From JAGQVA01 sp033764335 (GTDB lineage Bacteria; Bacteroidota; Bacteroidia; J057): a stretch of 64,000 nt of DNA. Positions 1-7,892 of the stretch are shown here, piece after piece. The translations under genes were made by a program, and so were the position numbers. How positions within the stretch are numbered: the first letter of the stretch is position 1; the number at the start of each line of letters is the position of its first letter. The notes under the pieces were generated by a model that worked only from the letters and a program-made list of their open reading frames with translations, did no database searches and was not told where the DNA came from. The stretch lies in assembly GCA_033764335.1 (NCBI GenBank), contig JANRJC010000017.1, positions 310,001-374,000 of the forward strand, written 5' to 3'.

Positions 1-188
1 CCGACATAATCCTTAAGCAAAGCATAAAACTCCTCCTGAAAGGAAGGTTCTGCGATGATGTCCAGATATTTTTCCCGAAGTTCTTCCACATTGGGAAAAA
101 GCATTTCAGGAATGAATGCGCCACCGTACTCACCGTAATAACCACGGGCATCTGCCTGATAACGGCTGGAGGTTTTTACCTTGTCCAT
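1..188 (-). CDS. trpB: Tryptophan synthase beta subunit, N-terminal part (cut by window edge)
   Basis: The beta subunit joins indole and serine to make tryptophan using pyridoxal phosphate. Only the first 62 codons are inside the window; the frame stays open to base 1. The visible protein starts MDKVKTSSRYQADARGYYGE and continues with YGGAFIPEML, the conserved N-terminal pattern of TrpB (G-x-FGG/YGG-x-x-xPE). The ATG at 188 lies 21 bases after the trpF stop, so it is the next gene of the trp operon. The PLP lysine and the rest of the enzyme lie outside. Identification rests on this short N-terminal match plus operon position and is secure. Confidence 0.93.
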   Translation of the reverse strand, partial: MDKVKTSSRYQADARGYYGEYGGAFIPEMLFPNVEELREKYLDIIAEPSFQEEFYALLKDYV

Positions 189-209
189 GTCTGTCGGTTT
201 GATAATTGA

Positions 210-833
210 TTAAACATGGGAAATTTCGGTTTTCAGCTTTTTTATTTTTTCCGGGTCTTTTTCTCCTGGCCGTACCTCAAATCGGCTGTTGATGTCCAAA
301 GCGAAAAAATGCGGATGCGAAAACCGGCATATAGCAGGGATTTCTTCCGGGCCAATTCCTCCACTGAGAAAAAAAGGAATGTTAAGATCATAGTCCGACA
401 GAATATCCCAGTCAAAAGTCACTCCGTTGCCTCCGGGTTTTTTTCCTTTGGTATCAAAGAGAAAATAATCCACCACTGATTGATAAGGTAAAAGCTGCGA
501 AAAGTCCATTTCTTCTCCTACCGAAAAAACCTTTATTACCTCCAGGCCGGAACGGCGGAGGGAAAGGCAGGTTTCCGGAGACTCATTTCCGTGGAGCTGA
601 ACCATATCCAGGCCAAAACTTTCGACTTTTTCTTCCATAAAAGCCTTGTCTGCATTGACAAAAACGCCCACTTTTTTTACAGAATCAATAAAGCGTACAA
701 ATTCCGGTCGCAGAGAGTCTCCGACATTTCGGGGAGATTTTTCGTAAAAAATAAACCCCAGGAAATCCGGTTCCAGCCCTAGTATCAATTCAATATTCGG
801 GCGAAATTTCATCCCGCAGACCTTTAGCTTCAT
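210..833 (-). CDS. trpF: Phosphoribosylanthranilate isomerase
   Basis: Catalyses the Amadori rearrangement of phosphoribosylanthranilate to CdRP, the third step of tryptophan synthesis, in the cytoplasm. The 207-residue protein has the usual length of a free-standing TrpF barrel. The catalytic general base is Cys6 in KVCGM. The general acid is the Asp of the YFLFDTKG segment, which is followed by the glycine-rich KPGGNGVTFDW loop. SGGIGPEEI and ALDINSRFE form the phosphate-binding end of the barrel. It starts 5 bases after the trpC stop and is followed by trpB after 21 bases, consistent with one transcript from the attenuated promoter near 4930. Confidence 0.97.
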   Translation of the reverse strand: MKLKVCGMKFRPNIELILGLEPDFLGFIFYEKSPRNVGDSLRPEFVRFIDSVKKVGVFVNADKAFMEEKVESFGLDMVQLHGNESPETCLSLRRSGLEVIKVFSVGEEMDFSQLLPYQSVVDYFLFDTKGKKPGGNGVTFDWDILSDYDLNIPFFLSGGIGPEEIPAICRFSHPHFFALDINSRFEVRPGEKDPEKIKKLKTEISHV

Positions 834-838
834 TTTTT

Positions 839-1654
839 TCAGGCGTTTTGTTTTTCGGCTTCCAGAAGTTTGCGAAACTGCTGAATAAAACGCAGGCAGG
901 TTTTCGGCGGATTCGGAGTTTTCATAAAATGAGCACCGATGAGGAACCCGTCAAACCCTGCTTTGCGGAGCATAAAGGCATCCTCGGGGGAAGTGATTCC
1001 GCTTTCGGATACGGTAGCAAGGCCGGAAGGAATTTTGCTAAACAAAGACAGGGAAGTATCCAGAGAAATGCTCCCGTCTTTGAGGTTGCGGTTATTGATC
1101 CCAATGATGTCCACGTGTTCATTCACACTGCGGTCGAGTTCGTTGGCATCGTGTACTTCGAGCAATACTTCCAGGCCGAGGGAATGGGCAAAAGCGGCCA
1201 GACGGCGAATAACTTCGGGATAAAGTGCCGCAGCAATCAGCAGGATGGCATCCGCGCCGATAGAGCGTGCTTCCACAATCTGATACTCATCAATGATAAA
1301 ATCTTTGCGGAGTACCGGGCCATAAATCATCTGGCGCACTTTGGTGAGGTCTTCGTTTTTGCCTCCGAAATACTTTTCATCCGTCAATACCGAGACAGCA
1401 GAGGCTCCGGCATGCATATAGCCATTGGCCACCTGATCCACCTGGATATAGGGGTTTAGGTCATTTCGGGCGGGCGATTTTCGTTTAATTTCAGCGATAA
1501 CACCCACCTTGTCGGGACGTTTCACATATTTTTTCAGTGAAACACAGGGAGAGTCAAAATAGATGGACTGTTCCAGCAGTTTGACCGGGTACAGTTCCCG
1601 TTTTTTTTCAACTTCCTGCTTTTTGTTAGAGAGAATTTCGTCGAGAATAGACAT
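839..1654 (-). CDS. trpC: Indole-3-glycerol phosphate synthase
   Basis: Closes the indole ring of CdRP to indole-3-glycerol phosphate with loss of CO2 and water. The 271-residue protein begins with the helical N-terminal extension typical of the family (MSILDEILSNKKQEVEKKR). VIAEIKRKSPARN carries the catalytic Glu and Lys at about residues 55 and 57, and VLRKDFIIDEYQI carries the second conserved Lys. IIGINNRNL and TVSESGI match the phosphate and ring-binding loops. It is not fused to trpF, unlike in enterobacteria. Gaps of 6 bases to trpD and 5 bases to trpF support tight cotranscription. Confidence 0.97.
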   Translation of the reverse strand: MSILDEILSNKKQEVEKKRELYPVKLLEQSIYFDSPCVSLKKYVKRPDKVGVIAEIKRKSPARNDLNPYIQVDQVANGYMHAGASAVSVLTDEKYFGGKNEDLTKVRQMIYGPVLRKDFIIDEYQIVEARSIGADAILLIAAALYPEVIRRLAAFAHSLGLEVLLEVHDANELDRSVNEHVDIIGINNRNLKDGSISLDTSLSLFSKIPSGLATVSESGITSPEDAFMLRKAGFDGFLIGAHFMKTPNPPKTCLRFIQQFRKLLEAEKQNA

Positions 1655-1660
1655 TCTGAT

Positions 1661-2653
1661 TTATTTATCAATGAATTTTTGAAAAGCCATTTTTGCCTTT
1701 CCGGAAAACAGGGACTCTTTTGCGATTTTTATCGAGTCTTCCCGGCTCAGGTTTGGTCGGGCACATTGGATAGCCATGCAGGCATTTGCCAAAACCACTT
1801 CCTGCTGAGCTTGTGTTCCCTTGTTTTCCAGAACATTTATAAAAATTTTAGCTGCATCTTCCACGGTTTTTCCTCCAAATAAAGTTTCGGGACTCCACTG
1901 CTGAAACCCCAGATCGCCCGGTGAAATAATCTCTTCCCCTTCGTTGTTAAGACATTTGGTATTACCGGTAAGAGAAATTTCATCATAGCCATCTAATGAA
2001 TGCAAAATTGCAAATCTTTTATCTGTTTTTTGGTAAATATACCCATAAAGTCTTGCTAGTTCCAGACTAAATACCCCGACCAGTTGATTTTTGGGTAAGG
2101 ATGGGTTTACCATCGGTCCAAGCATATTAAAAAAAGTCTTTATACCCAACTCTCGGCGGATAGGTCCGACGTTTTTCATCGCCGGATGAAACAGGGGTGC
2201 GTGGAGGAAACAGATGTTTGCCCGATCCATTTGCCGGCGCAGGTTATCATAATCATTAGTGAAGGTTCCGCCCAGGTATTCGATGACATTGGAGGAGCCG
2301 GAGACGCTGGAAACGCCATAATTGCCATGTTTGGCAACGGCCACGCCGGCACCGGCAGTGACAAAAGAGGCCAGGGTGGAGATGTTAAAAGTGTCTTTGG
2401 CATCGCCACCGGTACCGCAAAGATCCACCGGCTGATAATCGTCCAGATTTACCCGAAGGCAAAGTTCCAGCATGGCTTCCCGAAAACCCGAAAGTTCCTC
2501 CACCGTTATGCTTCGCATCTGAAAAACGGTGAGAAAAGCGGCAATTTGTGCCGGATTATAATGTCCCCCCTGTGCAATTTTTTTCAAAATTTCTTTCGCC
2601 TCTTCCAGGGTAAGTGTGTTATGTTCAAAAAGGTAGTTCAGAATTGCCTTCAT
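1661..2653 (-). CDS. trpD: Anthranilate phosphoribosyltransferase
   Basis: Transfers phosphoribose from PRPP to anthranilate, the second step of the pathway. The 330 residues match the family length. The PRPP-binding signature CGTGGDAKDTFNIST lies near residue 80, with KHGNYGVSSVSGSSNVIEYL after it for anthranilate and phosphate binding. RRELGIKTFFNMLGPMVNP is the conserved segment before the C-terminal domain. The 61-base gap to the upstream trpG is the largest within this operon, and I see no hairpin or promoter motif in it. The protein is a stand-alone TrpD, not fused to the glutaminase. Confidence 0.97.
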   Translation of the reverse strand: MKAILNYLFEHNTLTLEEAKEILKKIAQGGHYNPAQIAAFLTVFQMRSITVEELSGFREAMLELCLRVNLDDYQPVDLCGTGGDAKDTFNISTLASFVTAGAGVAVAKHGNYGVSSVSGSSNVIEYLGGTFTNDYDNLRRQMDRANICFLHAPLFHPAMKNVGPIRRELGIKTFFNMLGPMVNPSLPKNQLVGVFSLELARLYGYIYQKTDKRFAILHSLDGYDEISLTGNTKCLNNEGEEIISPGDLGFQQWSPETLFGGKTVEDAAKIFINVLENKGTQAQQEVVLANACMAIQCARPNLSREDSIKIAKESLFSGKAKMAFQKFIDK

Positions 2654-2714
2654 TTTATCGGAATTGCACAGGCTTTGAACGGTTCGATATAACCACCTGT
2701 ATGTTAACTTAAGA

Positions 2715-3287
2715 TTAATTTTCCAACCAGTTTCGTAGAATCGGGATTCCGTATTCCGTGATGACCGATTCGGGATGAAATTGAAGACCGTAAACCGGGT
2801 ATTTTTTATGGCGAATGGCCATTACTTCCCCGAGTTCGTCCACGGCCAGGAGATCAAGCTGTCCGTTGAGGGTTGCCTTTCGCACTGCCCAGCTATGGTA
2901 TCTGCCGATTTGAAAGGTAGTAGGAATTCCCTTGAACAAAGAATCCTCTGGTCGTAGTATCTGAATCGAAGTAGCCATGCCGTGAAGCACTTCGGGGAGG
3001 TTATAAAGTTCTGCTCCGAATGCTTCTGCAATGCCCTGATGCCCGAGGCAAACGCCTAGAATGGGTTTATGGGGCGAGTATCGGCGGATGATTTCCGGCA
3101 TAATTCCGGCTTCTGCCGGGACGCCCGGTCCGGGTGAAAGCAGAATTCGGTCATACACTTCGATATCTTCCACGGAAAGAGCGTCGTTGCGGAAAATATC
3201 CATATTACCTCCATAACCGAGTTCGCGGATGATATGCACGAGGTTGTAGGTAAAGGAATCGTAATTATCCAGTACAAGGATTTTCAT
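2715..3287 (-). CDS. trpG: Anthranilate synthase glutamine amidotransferase subunit
   Basis: Supplies ammonia from glutamine to TrpE for conversion of chorismate to anthranilate. The 190-residue class I glutaminase has the catalytic Cys80 in GVCLGHQGIAEAFG and the His171/Glu173 pair in QFHPESV near the C terminus. SPGPGVPAEAG forms the oxyanion-loop region. The start follows the trpE stop by 10 bases. Class I glutaminases of this family can also serve PabB, since TrpG and PabA are very similar, but the position between trpE and trpD favours TrpG. Confidence 0.95.
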   Translation of the reverse strand: MKILVLDNYDSFTYNLVHIIRELGYGGNMDIFRNDALSVEDIEVYDRILLSPGPGVPAEAGIMPEIIRRYSPHKPILGVCLGHQGIAEAFGAELYNLPEVLHGMATSIQILRPEDSLFKGIPTTFQIGRYHSWAVRKATLNGQLDLLAVDELGEVMAIRHKKYPVYGLQFHPESVITEYGIPILRNWLEN

Positions 3288-3297
3288 CGTGTGGGGG

Positions 3298-4731
3298 TTA
3301 AATTTCTTCTGCCTGGCGGATCGCCTTGCGCAGAGCCATTAGTTTATTATTGACTTCCTGTAATTCATTTTCGGGAAGGGATCTCGCCACAATGCCGGCG
3401 CCCGCCTGGTAGTAGAGGGTATTCTTCCGGCTGAGAAAAGATCGGATCATAATCGCCTGATTAAACGTTCCGTCGAAACCCAAATACCCGATACACCCTC
3501 CGTAAAAACCCCGGTTTTGGTTTTCGTATTTATTGATCAGTTGCATTGCCATGTGTTTGGGTGCGCCTGACAAGGTTCCGGCGGGAAAGGTATCGGCCAC
3601 TAGTTGCAGAGAAGATACATTAGGGGTAATCTCTGCCGTAACTCTCGATACGAGGTGGATTACATGGGAGAAATATTGTATTTCCTTAAAAGTATCCACC
3701 TTCACGCTGCTGCCGTTCCGGCTGAGGTCGTTGCGGGCGAGGTCCACCAGCATGATATGTTCCGAATTTTCCTTCGGATCGTCAAAAAGTTTTCGCGCAA
3801 GCCGGGAATCTTCTTCGTCATTGCCGGTGCGCCGAAATGTACCGGCAATGGGGTGAATGGTCGCACGTCCATTTTGTACTACCAGTTGCGCTTCGGGAGA
3901 AGACCCCATCAGCTTAAAACTTCCATAGTCACAATAAAACAGATAGGGAGAGGGGTTAATGGAGCGCAGTGCGCGGTAAACGTTAAACTCATCGCCTTCA
4001 AAATCCTGAGAAAACTGTCGGGAGAGCACAATTTGAAAAACATCCCCCCGCTGACAGTGTTCAATGCCCTTTTTTACCATTTCCAGGTACTCTTCGGGGG
4101 TATTATTGGCGTCTTCTTCTCCCTGGGTGCGAAAACGATACAGGGGCAGGCTGGGGTTATTGAGCAGTGCTTCAATGCGGTCGAGGCCCTTTTCCCGATC
4201 ATTGTATATATGCTCAAAAAGGTACATCTCATTGTTGAAATGATTAATCACAATGATATACCGGTAAGCCCGGTAAAGCAGGTCGGGAATCATTCGCGCT
4301 TCGTCCAAATAGGTCTGAACTTCAACGGTTTCATAGTATCGCACCGTATCATAAGCCTGAAAGCCAAAAAGGCCGTTGTTGCTGAATTTCAGGCCGGAAG
4401 GTTCGGGTTCAAAGGCCCGGGAAAATGCCTGTAGCCTTACCGGCAGTTCTCCGGGAGTTTGCAACTTATTCGACTCGTATTTGCCATCGGGATAGGTAAT
4501 GAAAACTTCCCCCCTGCTGACTTCAAAACTGGCGATAGGTTCGAGACAGATATAGGAATAAGAGTTTTCGTTGCCGTGATAGTCAGAACTTTCCAACAGG
4601 AGCGGATTTTCGAAATGATCTCTGAGCCGTAAGTAAACACTTACCGGAGTGATCGTATCCGCAAGCCGTTTTTTCATTCGGGTTTTTAGCGGAAAAGAGT
4701 GTATGGGGACATTTAATGTTTCCGTTTTCAT
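3298..4731 (-). CDS. trpE: Anthranilate synthase component I
   Basis: Converts chorismate and ammonia to anthranilate, the committed and feedback-inhibited step. The protein is 477 residues. The N-terminal half carries NPLLLESSDYHGNENSYSYI, which matches the LLES-type motif that binds inhibitory tryptophan, so feedback control is probably retained. The C-terminal chorismate-binding domain shows PYLFYCDYGSFKLMGSSPE, IAGTFRRTGNDEED and PAGTLSGAPK with the usual acidic and Gly-rich residues. It is the first structural gene behind the attenuator hairpin at 4762-4789; the ATG at 4731 lies 30 bases beyond that hairpin. PabB is a close relative, but the operon context decides for TrpE. Confidence 0.96.
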   Translation of the reverse strand: MKTETLNVPIHSFPLKTRMKKRLADTITPVSVYLRLRDHFENPLLLESSDYHGNENSYSYICLEPIASFEVSRGEVFITYPDGKYESNKLQTPGELPVRLQAFSRAFEPEPSGLKFSNNGLFGFQAYDTVRYYETVEVQTYLDEARMIPDLLYRAYRYIIVINHFNNEMYLFEHIYNDREKGLDRIEALLNNPSLPLYRFRTQGEEDANNTPEEYLEMVKKGIEHCQRGDVFQIVLSRQFSQDFEGDEFNVYRALRSINPSPYLFYCDYGSFKLMGSSPEAQLVVQNGRATIHPIAGTFRRTGNDEEDSRLARKLFDDPKENSEHIMLVDLARNDLSRNGSSVKVDTFKEIQYFSHVIHLVSRVTAEITPNVSSLQLVADTFPAGTLSGAPKHMAMQLINKYENQNRGFYGGCIGYLGFDGTFNQAIMIRSFLSRKNTLYYQAGAGIVARSLPENELQEVNNKLMALRKAIRQAEEI

Positions 4732-4750
4732 TCTGTAAGGGTTTTATCTG

Positions 4751-4789
4751 ACAAAAGAAAAGGGCTTACTCCGGGAAGGGAGTAAGCCC
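4751..4789 (-). terminator. trp attenuator: terminator hairpin before trpE
   Basis: Read on the minus strand, GGGCTTACTCC (4789-4779) and GGAGTAAGCCC (4772-4762) form a perfect 11-bp stem around a 6-base loop. The T-rich run TTTTCTTTTGT (4761-4751) follows. It sits between a leader peptide with tandem Trp codons and the trpE start, as in leader-peptide attenuators. The heptamer ACTCCCT (4783-4777) of the left arm and loop is also exactly complementary to AGGGAGT at 4841-4835 inside the leader. That gives a mutually exclusive antiterminator pairing of 7 bp. The hairpin is seen directly; the switching mechanism is inferred. Confidence 0.85.
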
Positions 4790-4812
4790 ATATAGAAGGG
4801 ATATTTTATGAG

Positions 4813-4893
4813 TTATTGCATAAATATACCCGGGACTCCCTGTGATAAAATCAGAGGACGCCACCAATATGTATTATGCAAAAGATGAGTCAT
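4813..4893 (-). CDS. trpL: trp leader peptide, 26 residues with tandem Trp codons
   Basis: An ATG at 4893 opens a 26-codon frame that ends in TAA at 4815-4813. It begins MTHLLHNTYWWRPLILSQGV, so codons 10 and 11 are TGG TGG (4866-4861). Tryptophan is a rare residue, and two in a row in so short a frame directly before a terminator and trpE is the hallmark of a transcription-attenuation leader. The expected start of transcription is near 4910, giving a very short 5' end before the ATG, preceded only by an A-rich stretch. Ribosome stalling at the Trp codons would leave AGGGAGT (4841-4835) free to pair with the terminator arm. No function of the peptide product itself is expected. Confidence 0.85.
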   Translation of the reverse strand: MTHLLHNTYWWRPLILSQGVPGIFMQ

Positions 4894-4913
4894 TTTTTTA
4901 ATATTCTTGCAGA

Positions 4914-4944
4914 CAAATATAGCGACCGAAACATCATTTGCAAA
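4914..4944 (-). promoter_or_regulatory. Promoter of the trp operon
   Basis: On the minus strand TTTG (4944-4941) is followed after 19 bases by TATATTTG (4921-4914). This matches the Bacteroidota housekeeping promoter TTTG-N19/20-TAnnTTTG at every fixed position. Predicted transcription start is near 4910, 17 or so bases before the leader ATG. The site lies within 60 bases after the stop of the upstream gene on the same strand, so the trp genes have their own promoter and attenuator. Confidence 0.75.
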
Positions 4945-4969
4945 TTTTTTCCTAAAATTTATATTATCA

Positions 4970-7033
4970 TCAGGGTTGAACATAGATTTTTCGAAGGATT
5001 ACATCCTCCTGATGTTTGGCTACCACGTATTCAAAAAAGGTTCGGATCGCCTCGTATTCACTGGGTTGGAAAGTGGTTTTGTTCAGAAGAATGGTACTGG
5101 TAAGGTGGAGGATTTTGCCCATTTCCAGTACATTGTAGGTAAAGGAGCCTCCATTGTTGGGCAAAATTACCCGAATCGGTTGAGGCAACTGGGCCACTTC
5201 GTACCCCTCCGGGATTCGCAATCCGAGCATGTGAGAGTCGCGGAGCGGATAGGTAAAATCCACGGGCGTCAGGCGATTTTTTTCGACAAAGGGATTTTCG
5301 CTCACCATTTTTACCATCATTGGTTTCAGGAATACTAAATCGTCAACCGCACGGATAAAATCACCGGTTGCAACCTCACAATTAATAATAAGGGGTTCCT
5401 CATCCGTTTTTTCCGCATTCTTAACTTCATCACTGATGATTTGGGGGTTTTTCATGCCGATGAGTACAAAGTCGCGGAGGTATTCTTCCTGCCGATCTTG
5501 AAACTGAGACAAGCGATCTCTTTCAAGCACTGCGCTGTAATTTTCATTAATAACCGAAATATCGCCGGAGAGCTGGCTGCCATTTTTGTCCAGGTCAAAA
5601 CGGCTGTAAGTTGTACGCACAATCTTATTCTGGTCACGGAGTTTTACCCATTTTCCGCCTTCCTCATCCACGAGATAACCGAGTTCATTGAGGTCGTTTT
5701 TGGGTAAAATGCCAAAAACCTCCGACTCGCCGACAGCATCCAGCAAGATTTCTTTGTCTTCAAGAATTACCGCTACGATGAGGTGGTTGAACTGAGACAT
5801 CGCCGGATAAATCGTCTGCAAAAGCCCTTGATCGCGGGTGCGAATCATTACCGGCCATACTTCAAACCCGGCATCCTGCAACAGGTACAACAGGAGGAGG
5901 TTGATTTCGGAAGAAGAACCGGATTTTCGGTTGAGTGTCTGGCTGATGTTCCAGGTTTCGGTGGAATAGGTTTTATCCCAGGAATATTCCTTGCGGACGT
6001 ATTCATAAATCGCCCTCGCACGATCTCTTTGCCAGGTGTGGGTGTCGGTAGCATTACGGGAAATGTGCTGAATTTCGGCGCGGTCGGTTTTGTTGCGAAT
6101 CTTCGATTTTTTAACCACAAACTCCGCCAGTTCCTGCCAGTTATCAAAAACAGCATTTTTTACGCTGCGGGAGAGAAAATCCTCCGCAAGCTCCAGCCGG
6201 ATACCGGGAAGATAATCTTTGGTTTCCGGGGTAAAACTTTCCGCAACGATAGCCGGAAGATTGATCATCATATACATATCGTGGGATCCGGCAAAATTGG
6301 CATAAAATCTATTTCCAAAATCGCGGAAAGTATATTGCATATTTCGGGTAAAGAGGTCGGAGGTATTGATTGCCTGTTGTTGAAACCGCGAAGTATAATG
6401 GGAAATTTCGCCTTCTGCCCCCTGTAAAAGCCGCACATATTTATACCCGTCAGGAATATAGGTGTGGTATTCGGAGTGTACTACCGGCAGGTTTCCCTGA
6501 AATATCCACGGTTTGAGTTGAGCAAAGTTTCGCGAAATAATCTCATACGAAAACTCAATCACCGATCCGGGTTTGACAAAGGGGAAGTTTAGCACCACTT
6601 CCATAGAATCTTTTCCTTTTCTGACTTCGTGGATTTTCCGGGGATTAATTTTGAAAGAAACCACTTCTCCGATCGCATTCAGGTTGTAAGTTGCGGCTTT
6701 TATCTCGGAGAGAGTTTCACCTCTTATTGGAGAAAGGTAAGACACAACCACACGGGAGAGGTTTGCCTGATTATGGGTATTGAGAATTTTGATTCTTCGG
6801 TGAAAGGTATATTTGATCCGGGGTGCGCGGCTGATAAGTTCAAAAGACACTGCCCCGTAATCAAATAAAATTACCGCTTGAGTGCCCTCCGCCCAGTCGT
6901 CGCTACCCGATTGGATGTCTTCTACGGATATTTTCCCAAATTCTCGGGCATTTTCACTCTGCCCGAAAGCAAAGGAGGCACTACATGAAATGGCAATAAT
7001 CGAAAAAATAATTCTGAAAATAGAGATTTTCAT
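4970..7033 (-). CDS. Exported DUF3857 / transglutaminase-like protein without catalytic Cys
   Basis: A 687-residue protein with an N-terminal signal peptide ending near FAFGQ (residue 25). Residues about 60-220 match the DUF3857 beta domain (VVSYLSPIRGETLSEIKAATY, VVLNFPFVKPGSVIEFSYEI). A transglutaminase-like core follows: AIYEYVRKEYSWD, then SGSSSEINLLLLYLLQDAGF at 371-390, then FNHLIVAV with His417 and LLDA with Asp432. The position normally held by the catalytic Cys is Ser, so the His-Asp part of the triad remains but cysteine catalysis is not possible. The C-terminal 200 residues are a DUF3858-type beta region. The role is probably binding or structural at the periplasm or surface; substrate unknown. 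Confidence 0.85.
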   Translation of the reverse strand: MKISIFRIIFSIIAISCSASFAFGQSENAREFGKISVEDIQSGSDDWAEGTQAVILFDYGAVSFELISRAPRIKYTFHRRIKILNTHNQANLSRVVVSYLSPIRGETLSEIKAATYNLNAIGEVVSFKINPRKIHEVRKGKDSMEVVLNFPFVKPGSVIEFSYEIISRNFAQLKPWIFQGNLPVVHSEYHTYIPDGYKYVRLLQGAEGEISHYTSRFQQQAINTSDLFTRNMQYTFRDFGNRFYANFAGSHDMYMMINLPAIVAESFTPETKDYLPGIRLELAEDFLSRSVKNAVFDNWQELAEFVVKKSKIRNKTDRAEIQHISRNATDTHTWQRDRARAIYEYVRKEYSWDKTYSTETWNISQTLNRKSGSSSEINLLLLYLLQDAGFEVWPVMIRTRDQGLLQTIYPAMSQFNHLIVAVILEDKEILLDAVGESEVFGILPKNDLNELGYLVDEEGGKWVKLRDQNKIVRTTYSRFDLDKNGSQLSGDISVINENYSAVLERDRLSQFQDRQEEYLRDFVLIGMKNPQIISDEVKNAEKTDEEPLIINCEVATGDFIRAVDDLVFLKPMMVKMVSENPFVEKNRLTPVDFTYPLRDSHMLGLRIPEGYEVAQLPQPIRVILPNNGGSFTYNVLEMGKILHLTSTILLNKTTFQPSEYEAIRTFFEYVVAKHQEDVILRKIYVQP

Positions 7034-7150
7034 AATCTTGCATGATTAGTATTCTGGCCTCCAATTCCAAAAAAATCACCCATGAATGTACTACTTCCCG
7101 GATGCAGAATCAATACTCATCCTAACTATTACAGAAAGGGAAATGTTCGG

Positions 7151-7188
7151 ATAAAATAAAAGGCTGCTTCCATGAGGGAAACAGCCTT
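7151..7188 (-). terminator. Terminator downstream of tRNA-Arg
   Basis: On the minus strand AAGGCTGTTTCC (7188-7177) pairs with GGAAGCAGCCTT (7171-7160) over 12 positions with one G-U, around a 5-base loop, followed by TTATTTTAT. It lies about 30 bases after the 3' end of tRNA-Arg, so it fits a terminator for that gene. Confidence 0.8.
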
Positions 7189-7217
7189 GTGTCTAATCAT
7201 TAGTGTCTGATCGTTTG

Positions 7218-7289
7218 TACCGCTGCCAGGAATCGAACCTGAATCTAGAGTTTAGGAAACTCCTATTCTATCCATTGAACTACAGCGGC
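7218..7289 (-). tRNA. tRNA-Arg (anticodon CCT)
   Basis: The minus strand folds into a full cloverleaf. The acceptor stem GCCGCTG pairs with CAGCGGT (one G-U at the end), followed by discriminator A. The anticodon arm GGAGT/ACTCT encloses the loop TTCCTAA, placing CCT at positions 34-36 (reads AGG). The T arm TCAGG-TTCGATT-CCTGG is canonical. The 3' CCA is not encoded; AAACGA follows instead. No intron, and no integrated element next to the 3' end. A promoter-like TTG-N21-TATTTTCG lies just upstream and a strong terminator just downstream. Confidence 0.95.
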
Positions 7290-7299
7290 TAATATTGTG

Positions 7300-7331
7300 C
7301 GAAAATAAGGAAAATTCCCAAATGGAGGCAA
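7300..7331 (-). promoter_or_regulatory. Probable promoter of tRNA-Arg
   Basis: On the minus strand TTG (7331-7329) and TATTTTCG (7307-7300) are separated by 21 bases. The second element matches TAnnTTTG except for one base. It ends 10 bases before the mature 5' end of the tRNA, a normal distance. Moderate support only. Confidence 0.45.
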
Positions 7332-7363
7332 ATTCAGGCACAAATTAGCCGCAGAGAACAAAA

Positions 7364-7801
7364 TCAATATACAATCGCCGAAACCGAAAGGGTTTCAATC
7401 ACCTCACGGGTATTGGTAACGAGAGTTATATAACAGTTAAGGTTGCCCGTAGAAACCGGCGAAAGTTTAATTTCTACCATCCCATTTTTATCAGGAAGAA
7501 TCGCGGTTGAAGGTTCATTCACAACCATACAACTACAATTGCTGGTCGCGCCGGTAATACGCAGGGGTTTTCCTCCCGTGTTTCTAAATTGAAATCGAAA
7601 GGTTTGAGCACTTCCGACCGGCACATAACCAAAATCAAAAAACTTACTAATCCAGCTTGCTTCCGATTTTACTTCGGAGGTTGCTGTGCTTGCGTTTTTT
7701 TCCGTTGGATAAATCCGCGTGGGGAAAATCATCAGTTGTGCAAAGAGTGAGCAGGTACCAAGAGTAAGGAAGGTAAAAAAAAGTATGAGTACCCGAAACA
7801 T
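7364..7801 (-). CDS. Exported DUF1573 domain protein
   Basis: A 145-residue protein with a signal peptide (MFRVLILFFTFLTLGTCSLF then AQ). After a short polar linker comes one DUF1573 Ig-like domain: FDFGYVPVGSAQTFRFQFRN, then GGKPLRITGATSNCSCMV and VEIKLSPVSTG. The two Cys of SNCSC match the family's usual SCGC motif. DUF1573 proteins are widespread in Bacteroidota and are thought to sit in the envelope; their biochemical role is not established. It has its own promoter (7835-7864) and stands alone between tRNA-Arg and an unknown gene. Confidence 0.85.
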   Translation of the reverse strand: MFRVLILFFTFLTLGTCSLFAQLMIFPTRIYPTEKNASTATSEVKSEASWISKFFDFGYVPVGSAQTFRFQFRNTGGKPLRITGATSNCSCMVVNEPSTAILPDKNGMVEIKLSPVSTGNLNCYITLVTNTREVIETLSVSAIVY

Positions 7802-7834
7802 AGAAAATTAAGTTTGTCATCTGTCATTCATACC

Positions 7835-7864
7835 GAAAGATAGACACACCCATAATTTTGACAA
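7835..7864 (-). promoter_or_regulatory. Promoter of the DUF1573 gene
   Basis: On the minus strand TTG (7864-7862), 19 bases, then TATCTTTC (7842-7835), one mismatch to TAnnTTTG. Predicted start of transcription is near 7828, about 27 bases before the ATG at 7801. Confidence 0.55.
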
Positions 7865-7892
7865 ATCCTGTTTTGGAGGTGACCTAACAAGG

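Noticed and set aside
848..1459. Open frame of 203 codons on the plus strand
   Set aside because: Antisense shadow of trpC.
3604..4434. Open frame of 276 codons on the plus strand
   Set aside because: Antisense shadow of trpE.
5783..6427. Open frame of 214 codons on the plus strand
   Set aside because: Antisense shadow of the DUF3857 gene.
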